Positions 17,418-26,650 of a stretch of DNA of 64,000 nucleotides are shown piece by piece. The notes beneath the pieces were generated by a model that had not been told where the DNA came from, did no database searches, and saw nothing but the letters and a program-made list of their open reading frames with translations. Positions within the stretch are counted from its first letter, which is position 1; the number at the start of each line of letters is the position of its first letter. The position numbers and the translations under genes were made by a program. This DNA comes from JABDMH01 sp964428345 (GTDB lineage Bacteria > Bacteroidota > Bacteroidia > Chitinophagales > Saprospiraceae): positions 62,001 to 126,000 of the forward strand of contig CAYRYD010000009.1 of NCBI GenBank assembly GCA_964428345.1, in the 5' to 3' direction.

Positions 17418-18482
17418 ATGGCACAATCCAGACTGATGCAAGCGGTTTATTATGAGGAGTTTGGCGCCAGGCCAATGGTCAAGGAGGTGCCAGTGCCCCG
17501 GATTGGAGCACAATCGGTTTTGCTGAAGGTGATGGCAACCGGTATTTGCCGGAGCGACTGGCATGGTTGGATGGGACACGATCCGGACATCCGCCCGCCG
17601 CATGTGCCGGGTCATGAGTTTGCAGGCATCATTGTGGAGTTGGGACCGGAAGTCAGGAGCTGGAAAACCGGTCAGCGGGTGACCACTCCGTTTATTCAGG
17701 CCTGTGGCCGCTGTGATTACTGCCGGAACAATGATCAGCAGGTGTGTGAATTTCAGGAGCAGGCCGGTTTTACCCATTGGGGATCGTTTGCCGAATATGT
17801 CGAAGTAAAGCATGCTGACACCAACCTGGTTGAGTTACCCTCCGATATGTCCTTCGAACAGGCGGCGGTGCTGGGTTGCCGTTTTGGTACGGCTTACCGG
17901 GCTCTGGTTGATCAGGCCGGTCTCCGGGCAGGTGATTACCTGGCTGTCGCTGGTTGTGGCGGGGTGGGTTTATCGGCCATTCTGATCGCCCGGGCTATGA
18001 AGCTTGGGGTGGCGGCGATTGATGTCAATCCGCAGGCTCTGCAACGAGCTGCCACCTGCGGTGCCGGATTATTGCTCGATGCCTCCGATCCGGAACTGGT
18101 AGAACAACTTTGGCAATGGTCTGGCCGGGGTGTCGCTGCTTTTGTGGATGCCGTTGGCAGCAGCCAACTTACAGAAAAGGGATTGAGGGCCCTGCGACGG
18201 CGGGGAAAATACGTCCAGGTAGGATTGGTGCCCGATCCCTTGGGTAAACCCTGCATTTCCCTGGAAAGAGTGGTAGCCCATGAACTGGAACTGATTGGCA
18301 GTCATGGTATTCAGGCCTGGAAATACCGGGAGATGCTGGATTTTATCCGGACTGCCGGTATCGATCTGGACCTGATGATGGAGAGGGTCTGCCATTTGGA
18401 AGAGAGTATAGAGATCCTGACCAGCCTGTCCGCCAACCAGCATATTGGTGTTACAGTCGTTCATCCACATAAGCGGATTTGA
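17418..18482 (+). CDS. Zinc-dependent alcohol dehydrogenase family protein
   Basis: 354 residues of the medium-chain dehydrogenase/reductase family, which oxidises alcohols or reduces carbonyl compounds with NAD(P). The catalytic zinc ligands are seen in GICRSDWHGW (Cys) and PGHEFAG (His-Glu). The structural zinc site is the four-Cys cluster in CGRCDYCRNNDQQVC. The Rossmann fold has GCGGVGLSAI. The frame begins at a TTG one codon earlier; ATG 17418 or ATG 17436 (giving MQAVYYEEFG, the usual family start) are both plausible. It is a single-gene unit. The exact substrate cannot be read from the sequence. Confidence 0.88.
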   Translation: MAQSRLMQAVYYEEFGARPMVKEVPVPRIGAQSVLLKVMATGICRSDWHGWMGHDPDIRPPHVPGHEFAGIIVELGPEVRSWKTGQRVTTPFIQACGRCDYCRNNDQQVCEFQEQAGFTHWGSFAEYVEVKHADTNLVELPSDMSFEQAAVLGCRFGTAYRALVDQAGLRAGDYLAVAGCGGVGLSAILIARAMKLGVAAIDVNPQALQRAATCGAGLLLDASDPELVEQLWQWSGRGVAAFVDAVGSSQLTEKGLRALRRRGKYVQVGLVPDPLGKPCISLERVVAHELELIGSHGIQAWKYREMLDFIRTAGIDLDLMMERVCHLEESIEILTSLSANQHIGVTVVHPHKRI

Positions 18483-18647
18483 TCGTCCTGCCGGTCGCAA
18501 TGAAGAACTGATATTCAAACAATTAGCAAGATTTTTACCTTTTTAGGGGGATTTTTTACCATTCATCCGCTTGTAGAGCAATTTCCCGGTCTTAAATCCA
18601 ACTAATTTGGAATAGTTTAATATCTTTAACTATCCAAACAACTACCT

Positions 18648-20447
18648 ATGACCAATAGAAAGATAACTTCTGCAGTTTCCGTTATTGCTGGTTTGATCGT
18701 TTGCCTGGGATTGTCTGCCTGGTTTTTGCCCCCGGTATCACCGGTAGGTGAGTTTCAGGATATTATGTATAATGAAATCATCAGGGATAGTACTAATAGT
18801 GCGATTTCGAATTTGGATTCCGCTCAGTATGCATCTTGTATTGGAGCCCAGGGAAATTTTGCCGCGGGAGATAAGCTTTATCGCTTAACTGTGAGTGATA
18901 CAGCCGATTTGAGTTTTGAATTAAGTACCGAGGCCGATCTTCATCTCTTTGTATTATCCAATGTCTATGTAGACAGTTTGCAGAGTAATTGCCCCGATAC
19001 TTGTATTGAAAATAGAATGGGTACCGGAAAGATCGACCTTACACTGGCACCCGGTATCTATTGGGTGGCTGTCGATGGAGAGGTATCAAGCCAGGGCACG
19101 GTCGTTGGGGAAGGCAGTTTTACCCTGGCGGTTCGTAATGATGACCACTACGAGCCGATCGAATGCGGGGAAGTCATCACATCCACAACTGTTGGACGGT
19201 TGAGTAATTATGGAAATAATGGGTACGATGCGATTCAAGAGTTTTGTGGAATTGATACTCCTTATGTAGCCGGTGATCGTGTCTATCGGTTTGATGTTAC
19301 CATGGCAGGAGATTATCTGATTGTTCTGGAAAAACTAGACAATCCTGATCTACGCGTGTTTTTACTCCAACGTATTGACATATTTGGTGGGCAGGTTGTG
19401 GTCTGTGTAGGAGCTAGTGAGATCAATGGGAATACTGAGGAATTCAGCGGGCATATGGGATTAGGTGAATATTTGATAGTTATTGATGGTTTGGATACAG
19501 CTGATGTTGGTGGTTTCCGGCTTTCCATCGCCTGTCCCGACGACTATGCCGATATTGCCTGCGGTGAACTGGTGATGGGCAATACCGCCACCCGGGTGAA
19601 TTACCGGTCGGAGTATGACTGCAATACAGAAGCTATATACGGAGGCGGTGACCGGACCTATCGGTTCGAACTGGCTAATGACGATGACGTGACCATCAAC
19701 CTGACCCCGGTAGCAGGTGATGATCTGGACCTGATCCTGATGACCGACTCGTTTACCTGCATCGCCATCAGCGATACCTCTGCCGGTGGAAAAGAAACCA
19801 TGCAGCAGATGCTGACTGCCGGCGTCTATTACATCATTGTGGACGGAGCAACCATCAACGACACTTCTGCACAGGGGCCTTATATGCTGGAGGTCAAGTG
19901 TGCTTCCCTGCCGGTAGAATTGGTGAGTTTCCGGGGTAATGAGATCGAAGACGGTATCCTCCTTGATTGGGAAACGGCTTCCGAGGTAGGATTTGAAGGT
20001 TTTTACCTGCAGAAGAGCCAGACCGCCGAAACCTGGGATAATCTTAACTGGCAGGCCGGTAAAGGATCACCGACTACGCCCGCAAAATACAGCTATGTGG
20101 ATGGCCAGCCGTACCAGGGTACGAATTTCTTCCGTCTGAAAGCGGTCGACTTCGACGGGACGATCAACTATTCGGGTATCATTCAGGTCAACTACAAAAA
20201 GGGAGTAGCCCGTCCCGAATTCAAGGCTTATCCAACCCTGGCCACCGACTGGATTACCGTAGAAGGTTATGAGGAAGGGCGGACAATCCGTTATGAGATC
20301 CGTACGGTTTTGGGTCAGCTGCTCCAGAGTGGCCGGATCAATGGAAACAACCAGAATATTGAGATTTCCGGTCTGCCTACGGGGATGTTTTATCTGACCC
20401 TCAACGACGGAAGCCGGTACAAGACCATTCCGGTTCGTAAGAATTAA
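18648..20447 (+). CDS. T9SS-secreted protein with pre-peptidase-like repeats
   Basis: 599 residues. An N-terminal signal peptide or anchor covers residues about 8-30. Three copies of a roughly 120-residue beta domain follow. Each has a Cys pair and a motif like Y.AGD..YRF.....D...NL.P....DL.L.L, then GVY.I.VDG, the pattern of bacterial pre-peptidase C-terminal (PPC) domains. After LPVELVSFRGNEIEDGILLDWETASE comes the usual fibronectin-like linker, and then a type IX sorting domain about residues 520-599 (PTLATDWITVEG...ISGLPTGMFYLTL...IPVRKN). The protein should be exported through the Por/T9SS system and attached to or released from the surface. No catalytic domain is seen. It is a single-gene unit. 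Confidence 0.85.
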   Translation: MTNRKITSAVSVIAGLIVCLGLSAWFLPPVSPVGEFQDIMYNEIIRDSTNSAISNLDSAQYASCIGAQGNFAAGDKLYRLTVSDTADLSFELSTEADLHLFVLSNVYVDSLQSNCPDTCIENRMGTGKIDLTLAPGIYWVAVDGEVSSQGTVVGEGSFTLAVRNDDHYEPIECGEVITSTTVGRLSNYGNNGYDAIQEFCGIDTPYVAGDRVYRFDVTMAGDYLIVLEKLDNPDLRVFLLQRIDIFGGQVVVCVGASEINGNTEEFSGHMGLGEYLIVIDGLDTADVGGFRLSIACPDDYADIACGELVMGNTATRVNYRSEYDCNTEAIYGGGDRTYRFELANDDDVTINLTPVAGDDLDLILMTDSFTCIAISDTSAGGKETMQQMLTAGVYYIIVDGATINDTSAQGPYMLEVKCASLPVELVSFRGNEIEDGILLDWETASEVGFEGFYLQKSQTAETWDNLNWQAGKGSPTTPAKYSYVDGQPYQGTNFFRLKAVDFDGTINYSGIIQVNYKKGVARPEFKAYPTLATDWITVEGYEEGRTIRYEIRTVLGQLLQSGRINGNNQNIEISGLPTGMFYLTLNDGSRYKTIPVRKN

Positions 20448-20667
20448 ACGATCCATGGCCTGACTCCCAATTTTTGTCAGGTTGACGCAAAAGATTCAAG
20501 CAGGGTTTTTACCGGTTTTTGCTGACGTGAAGCAGATTGGTAGAAACCCATTCTTTTTACATAAAATTCTTCTTTTGAGGATCACTCATCCCAGTGACAT
20601 TTCCTGTTGCCTTTATATCGTCCTGGTAGTTCGAGGTCCCGGACCCATTACGGTCAATGTGGAAAGA

Positions 20668-21609
20668 TCATTGTTGGAGGCAAAGAAGGATAGGTGCTCT
20701 CTCCGGAAAATCAGTGTCGGTGAGTTGAGTTAGTTTCTGGTTAGTCATGTTCAACAGATAGATATCGCTATTGAATGACTGGTCACGGGATCCATCAAAG
20801 ACCAGAAGATCTCCTTTGGGAGACCAGCTGTGCCAACCCTGGTTTCCTGCTTCTTTGGTGACCTGCAGATTTTGGGTGCCATCCATATGGATCGAGAAAA
20901 TGTGGTACCGGTCATTTCTCCTGCTGGTGTAAGAGATCGTGCTGTTGCCCGGAACCCACCGGGGTGGTCCGGCGTGATAGTAATCAGGACCGGGATCTTT
21001 CAGGTTGGCCGGATAATGGGTAAGCTGTCGTTGATTTGCACCCAGTTCATCGGTGATCCAGAGTTCATCCGTGCCGCTTCGGTCGGAGCGGAAGACGATC
21101 CAGTGACCATCCGGACTAAAGGCTGGATCGCTGATCCTATATTGGTTGGTCCGGAGCACTTCCCGGATCTCATAACCCGTAGTGTCAATGATGATGATGG
21201 ACCGGAAATCAGCTGACAGACTGCAGATGATCAGTTCGCTGCCATCATACCTGGAGTCCAGCCAGGAGTCGGCGATCCTGTGGTTACCCAGTTTTTGCAA
21301 CTGCCGTTTTTTCCAGTCACACTGATATAAAAAGTATAAACCGGGTGTAGTGTCCCGGTCAGAGATAAAATACAAATGATTTTTCCACCCGTGGCACAAC
21401 CAGTCAACTCCGGGGTGGCTGGTGAGGTTTTCCTGATTTTGACCGTCGACATCCATGAGATAGATCTCATAATTGACAGTATCTTGCTCCGGCAACAGTA
21501 CGTTATAGGCTATCTTCATCCCGGGATTATCCGGTATCTGACCATCAGGCCTTACACACGAACACAGTAAAAAGAGAGGAAGACTTCCAATTAAAGGGTT
21601 AAGCCTCAT
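20668..21609 (-). CDS. TolB-like beta-propeller lipoprotein
   Basis: 313 residues from ATG 21609; the frame opens at a TTG 24 bases upstream. The lipoprotein signal ends with LFLLCSC. The mature protein has repeated PD40/WD40-like blades: YEIYLMDVDGQNQENLT, ISDPAFSPDGHWIVFRSDRSGTDELWIT, GWHSWSPKGDLLVFDGSRD, and SDIYLLNMTNQKLTQLT. This layout is that of the TolB C-terminal propeller and of related Bacteroidota surface proteins used in binding. A true TolB role is unlikely because no Tol-Pal genes are nearby and the N-terminal TolB domain is missing. Confidence 0.82.
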   Translation of the reverse strand: MRLNPLIGSLPLFLLCSCVRPDGQIPDNPGMKIAYNVLLPEQDTVNYEIYLMDVDGQNQENLTSHPGVDWLCHGWKNHLYFISDRDTTPGLYFLYQCDWKKRQLQKLGNHRIADSWLDSRYDGSELIICSLSADFRSIIIIDTTGYEIREVLRTNQYRISDPAFSPDGHWIVFRSDRSGTDELWITDELGANQRQLTHYPANLKDPGPDYYHAGPPRWVPGNSTISYTSRRNDRYHIFSIHMDGTQNLQVTKEAGNQGWHSWSPKGDLLVFDGSRDQSFNSDIYLLNMTNQKLTQLTDTDFPERAPILLCLQQ

Positions 21610-21825
21610 AGCACATCTAAACGGTGCTGGCAAGGTAACTAAAAAACCACTATTCTTATTCAGAAGAGGCGGTAAATTGGTCAGGTCCGTTCAGGGGCAC
21701 AGTTCGGTAATCATCAGACTCCCTTTTGAGAGGAGTTACTCCATTTAAGTACAAGCCAATTTTCTGTTTTTCCGGAACCAAAAAGGCCGGTTACCCATCA
21801 ATTACGATATCTTCGATCGCCCGGT

Positions 21826-22563
21826 TTAAATGGTATGTCTGACCACCAGGTGGAAGATAAAGGAGCGAAGCGGCCGGGTAGCATCCTTAACATATTGGTC
21901 TTCCATCATTATGTGCGCTTCCAGGTTTACATACTGGTAGGTTCGGAAGCCGGCAAAAGCTGCAGCCCGGTTCATGGACAGAAACGGGTCGTTGGCACCG
22001 GAAAAGTTTTTGAACATCTCATCGTAAATTCCGAAATAGAAAGGGCCATTGGTCGGAAAATGCAGACCGAAACGGTAACGCAGCCGGGTACGGTAATCGT
22101 CGCCGGAATCAACTGCCTGCCGGATCTGTTCTTCTACCCGGAGATCGTGAAACATAATACTGCTTCCAAAATCTTTGGAGTAGTTGATTTCCTGCACAAA
22201 TCGCAATTCCTGGGTCAGGCTGGGCCGGTCGTAGTACCAGAATAATCCCATACCAGCGCCTATTTTCAGGTTTTCGGTAAGTTGGTATTTAAATACACTT
22301 CGCACATGCAATCGCTTGTCGCGCACATTCGTGTGGAAGATGTGACCAAAATCGGAATCAATAAACATCCTGTCCTTAAACTCGAAGGAATTTTGATATT
22401 GAAGCCACAGTTTATTGGAGCTTTCCGCTCTGGAAGCAGACTCTGCGTAAAGTGAACCTCCCACTAAGGTTTGAGCATAAAGTTGGTACGATTGGCTAGC
22501 GGTAAGCATGATGGCACATATAAATACATATATGCCAAACGGACGTTGGGTTATAACGGGCAT
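21826..22563 (-). CDS. DUF2490 family outer-membrane protein
   Basis: 245 residues with a signal peptide ending near LYAQ. The body consists of beta strands with the hallmarks of DUF2490: KLWLQYQNSFEFKDRMFIDSDFGH, R.R.RF..HFP, FYFGIYDEMFKN and a short C-terminal strand ending in RHTI. The family is predicted to form a small beta-barrel in the outer membrane of Bacteroidota, with no known ligand. It lies alone, with 216 bases to the TolB-like lipoprotein gene downstream on the same strand. Confidence 0.82.
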   Translation of the reverse strand: MPVITQRPFGIYVFICAIMLTASQSYQLYAQTLVGGSLYAESASRAESSNKLWLQYQNSFEFKDRMFIDSDFGHIFHTNVRDKRLHVRSVFKYQLTENLKIGAGMGLFWYYDRPSLTQELRFVQEINYSKDFGSSIMFHDLRVEEQIRQAVDSGDDYRTRLRYRFGLHFPTNGPFYFGIYDEMFKNFSGANDPFLSMNRAAAFAGFRTYQYVNLEAHIMMEDQYVKDATRPLRSFIFHLVVRHTI

Positions 22564-23041
22564 CAGATCGGGTATTTAAGTGTAAAAAGGTTTTCTGTAA
22601 CAATAACTCTTAACCAAGTTAAGGGAATTGTTTTCAACAAACAAATGGTGAACGTATCTTTTGGTCCGTACAGTATGTATTTTCCCTCCCTGTGATACCA
22701 GGATTCAGGTGGCTGTCCCAGGTGAATCCAAATGGTTTTTCCCCTTTCTGAAAGGCGTTTGTTACCCAATCGAAGCCGCTCGGTTTTCGGGGTTGGCATG
22801 ACATGAGGTTCAGATGTAATGTAAAAGTTGTTGACCCGGATTTGGTTAGCATTCATATGTTTTTTGGCTTGCATGGATTACCTAACCTATTATCTGATTT
22901 ATCCTCAATGCGTGTAGTATTAATGTTTTCATGTGAACATACCTGGCTTCAGGCAATTGATATTACAGGAAAAAAAATGTTTGTCCGGTGAAAAAATTTC
23001 TCCGATTTTGTGCGGAAGAGGCTAATCACTATCTTAACATC
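22564..23041. other. Intergenic region without a convincing gene
   Basis: 478 bases between the divergent DUF2490 and DJ-1/PfpI genes. A minus-strand frame of about 100 codons (22563-22874) is open but shows no signal, motif or domain, and it runs directly into the DUF2490 start, so it is probably chance. The region is A/T-rich near 22590-22680 and 22850-22980, as expected for promoters of the two divergent genes. Nothing else is seen. Confidence 0.4.
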
Positions 23042-23596
23042 ATGAGTAAGAAAATAATGATTGTGACCGGTGACGCCGGGGAGAGCTATGAGACATTATA
23101 CGCCAAACACCGTTTTGAAGAGGAGGGCTACGAAGCACATATCGTAGCTCCTACCCGGAAACGGCTTAACCTGGTCATTCATGACTTTGAACCGGGTTGG
23201 GATACCTACAAGGAATCTCCCGGATATAAACTCACATCAGATCGATCGCTGGATGAAGTCAGCTCAGGTGACTATGATGCCATCCTGTTGCTGGGAGGAA
23301 GGGCACCCGAATATCTCCGGCACCACCAGGGACTGGTCCGGTTGGTCCGGGAGTTTAATGAAGCCGGAAAGTGGATTTTCTCAATTTGTCATGGCATTCA
23401 GATCCTGTTGGCAGCTGGTTTGGGAAAAGGGAGGAACCTCACCTGTTATGAACATATACGATACGAAGTGGAGTCAAATGGGGGTGTTTTTTGCGGCGAC
23501 AAGGAAGCAATCCGGGATGATAATATTGTTTCAGCCCAGACCTGGCAGTCACATCCGGATTTCTACCGGGAGGTCTTTAAATGCCTGGCCGGCTGA
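23042..23596 (+). CDS. DJ-1/PfpI family protein
   Basis: 184 residues from the ATG at 23042. The frame extends back to a GTG at 22988, but the family starts with KKIMIVTGDAGESYE. The Rossmann-like DJ-1/PfpI fold is seen, with the nucleophile-elbow cysteine in SICHGIQ, the upstream acidic residue in GDAGES and the LLLGGRAPEYL motif. Members act as glyoxalases, deglycases, stress chaperones or intracellular peptidases. The family fold alone does not decide which. It is a single gene in a region of unrelated genes. Confidence 0.87.
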   Translation: MSKKIMIVTGDAGESYETLYAKHRFEEEGYEAHIVAPTRKRLNLVIHDFEPGWDTYKESPGYKLTSDRSLDEVSSGDYDAILLLGGRAPEYLRHHQGLVRLVREFNEAGKWIFSICHGIQILLAAGLGKGRNLTCYEHIRYEVESNGGVFCGDKEAIRDDNIVSAQTWQSHPDFYREVFKCLAG

Positions 23597-23753
23597 AGGC
23601 CTCTAGCTGATGGATATAAAGTAGGGCTTAACGGTGATGGTGTGATTCCTGAGATATTCATTTTGTGACTTTCACGGCTGGTCTCTAAAGAGAGGGACAC
23701 AACTTATCTGTGAAACGTTATGCTAGTATTCGATCACACCGATCCTGATTCCA

Positions 23754-24353
23754 ATGAAAAGCTCTTTACTCTTTATCTTCTTTTATCCGCTGATTACCAT
23801 TACAGCATTTGGTCAACGAGCCAGTCAGCGTAGTCCGGCTTATAAACCTGCAGAAATCCATAGAATGCCGGTGGTCTTGATCGACCTTCAGGAGAAATCA
23901 TATCCGCGAGCTTATCTGCAAAAAGTAACAACCACCTCAGTTATGATCATAAAAAAGACCATGCACGAGCGAACTTTGCAACCCATGTACTTCACCGGAG
24001 AAATTGCTCTTGATCAAATCGAATCGATTACCCTGGTCTCGAGAAAACGAAAGTGGCGTACAAACCTGATTGGTGCTGCGGTTGGTGGGACTGCCGGATA
24101 TTTCATTGGCCGGCAATTCAAACCGGAACCCCTGAGCCAGGCCAACATTGAGCTACTCAATCAACCCCCGCGCAATGGATTTATTGAACCTATTCTCGGC
24201 AGCCTTATTGGATTAGGTGTGGGGATAGTAGTTGGGGATCTCTTTACTCCTCTCCGGATTGACAACGTAAGTCAGAATCCCAGGAAAGCAATAGCCAGTC
24301 TGAGTGAATATGCTCCTTCCCGGCGGTCAGTTAAAAACCGCAAAAGAAGATAA
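23754..24353 (+). CDS. Exported glycine-zipper hypothetical protein
   Basis: 199 residues. The signal peptide ends near TAFGQ. Residues about 40-100 form a small beta domain (VVLIDLQEKSYPRAYLQKVTTTSVMIIKKT). Two Gly-rich hydrophobic segments follow: about 107-122 (LIGAAVGGTAGYFIGR) and about 147-163 (ILGSLIGLGVGIVVGD). They resemble glycine-zipper helices that pack in membranes. The C-terminus is basic (RRSVKNRKRR). No family is identified. Envelope location is inferred. Confidence 0.68.
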   Translation: MKSSLLFIFFYPLITITAFGQRASQRSPAYKPAEIHRMPVVLIDLQEKSYPRAYLQKVTTTSVMIIKKTMHERTLQPMYFTGEIALDQIESITLVSRKRKWRTNLIGAAVGGTAGYFIGRQFKPEPLSQANIELLNQPPRNGFIEPILGSLIGLGVGIVVGDLFTPLRIDNVSQNPRKAIASLSEYAPSRRSVKNRKRR

Positions 24354-24393
24354 ACTATACAGAGAGTGTTTCCGGTGGCAGACATTCTGTGGC

Positions 24394-24410
24394 TCCGGTC
24401 TTTGACCGGA
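24394..24410. terminator. Short GC hairpin after 24353
   Basis: Arms TCCGGTC and GACCGGA (7 base pairs) with a TTT loop, 40 bases after the stop of the plus-strand gene. No long T tract follows, so termination is a guess from position and stability. Confidence 0.45.
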
Positions 24411-24532
24411 TTATGAAAATTCCGGTAAGCATCCGGACATCATCCGGCTCCAGGGGTTTCCCTCAGACCAGATTAGGGTAACATGTTATCGGTAGATCTG
24501 ATACTTTATCGGAGCAGGACAACGATCGGTTA

Positions 24533-24551
24533 ATCCGGACGGAGTCCGGAT
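24533..24551. terminator. GC hairpin after the orphan dehydrogenase subunit
   Basis: Arms ATCCGGAC and GTCCGGAT (8 base pairs) around a GGA loop. It lies 27 bases past the stop codon of the minus-strand gene 24579-25145, in the position of its terminator. There is no T tract. Confidence 0.5.
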
Positions 24552-24578
24552 CTATGGGCCTGCCACTATTGAAATGGA

Positions 24579-25145
24579 TCAGATGGTCCAGCTGTTGCCG
24601 ACTTCCGTGAGCGGAATACAGCCCCGGAATTCGCCAGGTACCGGATCGTAGTTAAGGACTTCGGTGCCGATTTTTTCGGAAGTGAAATAGCCCAGGAGAG
24701 CCAACCCCTTGAGTTTTCTGAAGAAGAATTGACCAGCATGATCCCCGGGTAAACCAGCTACTTCCTTTAGGAGTTGTTCCAGTTGGTCATCATTGCATTT
24801 GACTGCTTTTTTTCCGAATTTTTCGCTGCTTACTGCTTCCAGCATTTGATAGCCTGCCCGGAATTTTTCCTGTTCACTTTGAGGACTGGCCAAAGCCAGC
24901 ATCAGATCTACAAACTGATCAACGGAAACGTCCAGGCCACCGGGTATTTCCGTTGCCGGTAAAATACGGTCCACTAATTTACCGATCACGGGATAAACCT
25001 GACGGTCAAAAAACAAGGTCTGATAAGTGTCAGACCCTTTCTGACATCCTTCCAGCACGCTCATGGCTGCTCCGGCTGACAAACTGTAACCAAGCATCCG
25101 GGCACCCCGGATCAGAGCATCGCGGCGGTTGATCATTTTTTGCAT
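24579..25145 (-). CDS. Gluconate 2-dehydrogenase subunit 3-like protein, orphan
   Basis: 188 residues. The N-terminus MINRRDALIRGARMLGYSLSAGAAM has a twin-arginine-like RR motif and is followed by a lipobox-like EGC, so Tat export and membrane attachment are likely. The rest matches the gluconate dehydrogenase subunit 3 family (DRILPATEIPGGLDVSVDQFVDLML, FFFRKLKGLALLGYFTSEKIG, PGEFRGCIPL). This small subunit usually pairs with a GMC flavoprotein encoded next to it. No GMC gene is near here; the nearest is at 41226-42923, which has its own subunit. It may be an orphan or serve a distant partner. A second start codon lies three codons in. Confidence 0.85.
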   Translation of the reverse strand: MQKMINRRDALIRGARMLGYSLSAGAAMSVLEGCQKGSDTYQTLFFDRQVYPVIGKLVDRILPATEIPGGLDVSVDQFVDLMLALASPQSEQEKFRAGYQMLEAVSSEKFGKKAVKCNDDQLEQLLKEVAGLPGDHAGQFFFRKLKGLALLGYFTSEKIGTEVLNYDPVPGEFRGCIPLTEVGNSWTI

Positions 25146-25186
25146 GATGCTTTATCAATTGCTGACAAATTAATAAAAAATTGATT

Positions 25187-25429
25187 GAAGATCCGGCCGA
25201 TATCGGATCCGGGAGCTCCACACCAGCTCCTCAGATTTGCGCGAAGACAGAAAAGAAGAAACCCTTGAAAAATTCAGAGCAACGATCCAGTGCAAGATCC
25301 TGGAGCCAATGGTTGCCAGCAATAGCGGCTCCAGGATCCATCAGTGCTTTAGCTGATCGTTTCCGGGTAGGGTTGGTCGATCGGGATCTTGCCTGGGGTT
25401 CAGTTTGGCTCCCGGATCCTTCCGATCTT
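25187..25429. repeat. Nested GATC-rich inverted repeats
   Basis: The 299-base gap between two minus-strand genes holds at least four inverted pairs. GGATCCGGGAGC (25205-25216) pairs with GCTCCCGGATCC (25408-25419). GATCCTGGAGCC (25296-25307) pairs with GGCTCCAGGATC (25327-25338). GCAAGATCC (25292-25300) pairs with GGATCTTGC (25384-25392), and AACGATC (25281-25287) with GATCGTT (25355-25361). GATC occurs in almost every arm. It could be a compound terminator, a REP/MITE-like element or a structured RNA. No coding capacity is seen. Confidence 0.75.
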
Positions 25430-25444
25430 TGGTTTAGTTTGGTC

Positions 25445-26644
25445 TTAATGCTGGAAAGATATCCTTTCGATGACCTCAGCTGCATTGTGGATTTCCTCCC
25501 GGGTATTATAGTAATGAGGTGCCAGCCTGACAATCCACTCTACCCCTTTTTCCTGAAAATCGATCAGGGCGTTTAATTTATTTCCAAAGGAACAGTTGAT
25601 TTTCTCCTGCTTTAAGGCAGTCTTGAGGGCTTCGGCAGTAATAATGTTGGAATGTGCGGTCACAATGGCTCCTTTTTTTGTGCCCCGGTCCAAAATCGTC
25701 ATTCCCTGAATGTCGCTGAGCCTGGTCCGGAGTTCGGCTGCCAGTTCAGTGACTCTCTTTTCGATAACCGGCATGGTGATTTCTGCGGCATAATGGAGGG
25801 CAGCAGAGGCTCCAAGCAAGAGGGCATACGAATTTTCCCAGTCCTCAAACCGGGTAGCTTTTTCTTTTAACCGGAAGGAGTCTTTCTCTATCCAGTCAGC
25901 TCCCCGCATATCGAGCATCAAAGGATGCAGGTTGCTTTGCAGTATCCTGTCACTGACAAACAGAAATCCGGCTCCCCGGGGCCCCCGCAAGAACTTCCTG
26001 AAAGTGGCACTGAAAAAATCACAGCCGATCGTTTCCATGTCTACATCCACCTGCCCGGCTGATTGACAGCCATCGACCAGGTAAATGACCTCCTGTTCCC
26101 GGCAAATCTTCCCGGCTTCAGCAACGGGTTGGATCAACCCTGAATTGGTCGGAATGTGGGTGATTGAAACCAGTTTTGGATGATATTTGGCAATATCCCT
26201 TCTCAGTGCATCCAGATCGAGTTCTCCCGCTGACGTGTTATCAACGATTTTAAAATCGATGCCAAAGCGGTCTCTAAGACTTATGAATGATACAAAATTA
26301 GAGACATAGTCATTGGAAGTGGTCAGGATGACATCTCCCCGTTCGAAAGGGATTGAACTCAGCGCACGGGTATAGGCATCGGTGGCATTGGCGGTAAATG
26401 CGATGTTTTCAGGTCTGGTGCCAAATAGCCGGCTGGCATTTTCATAAAACGCCCGGATCGCTTTGCTGCGTAAACCAGCTGCTTCATAGCCACCCGTCAC
26501 GGATTCCAGATCAATGTGATCTTTAATTGCCTGCGATACCACTTCCGGCATCAGCGAAGCACCAGCATTATTCAGATGATTGTAATACTTTGTTCCCGGG
26601 GTGTCAGCCCTCCACTTTCTGATCTGTAAAGCCGGATCAATCAT
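25445..26644 (-). CDS. Class V-fold PLP-dependent aminotransferase
   Basis: 399 residues of the fold-type I PLP family near cysteine desulfurases and selenocysteine lyases. The N-terminal NNAGASLMP, the cofactor-binding VDGCQSAGQVDVD (Asp binding the pyridine nitrogen) and the Schiff-base lysine region SATFRKFLRGPRGAGF are all present. Members include isopenicillin-epimerase-like, EgtE-like and sulfur-mobilising enzymes, so the substrate is open. It is last of three minus-strand genes, 6 bases after bshB1. A C-S lyase or aminotransferase role in low-molecular-weight thiol metabolism is tempting but is inferred only from that proximity. Confidence 0.83.
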   Translation of the reverse strand: MIDPALQIRKWRADTPGTKYYNHLNNAGASLMPEVVSQAIKDHIDLESVTGGYEAAGLRSKAIRAFYENASRLFGTRPENIAFTANATDAYTRALSSIPFERGDVILTTSNDYVSNFVSFISLRDRFGIDFKIVDNTSAGELDLDALRRDIAKYHPKLVSITHIPTNSGLIQPVAEAGKICREQEVIYLVDGCQSAGQVDVDMETIGCDFFSATFRKFLRGPRGAGFLFVSDRILQSNLHPLMLDMRGADWIEKDSFRLKEKATRFEDWENSYALLLGASAALHYAAEITMPVIEKRVTELAAELRTRLSDIQGMTILDRGTKKGAIVTAHSNIITAEALKTALKQEKINCSFGNKLNALIDFQEKGVEWIVRLAPHYYNTREEIHNAAEVIERISFQH

Positions 26645-26650
26645 CAGATA

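Noticed and set aside
22563..22874. Minus-strand open frame of 103 codons
   Set aside because: No motif, signal or homology I recognise, and it runs into the DUF2490 start; treated as noncoding, with some doubt.
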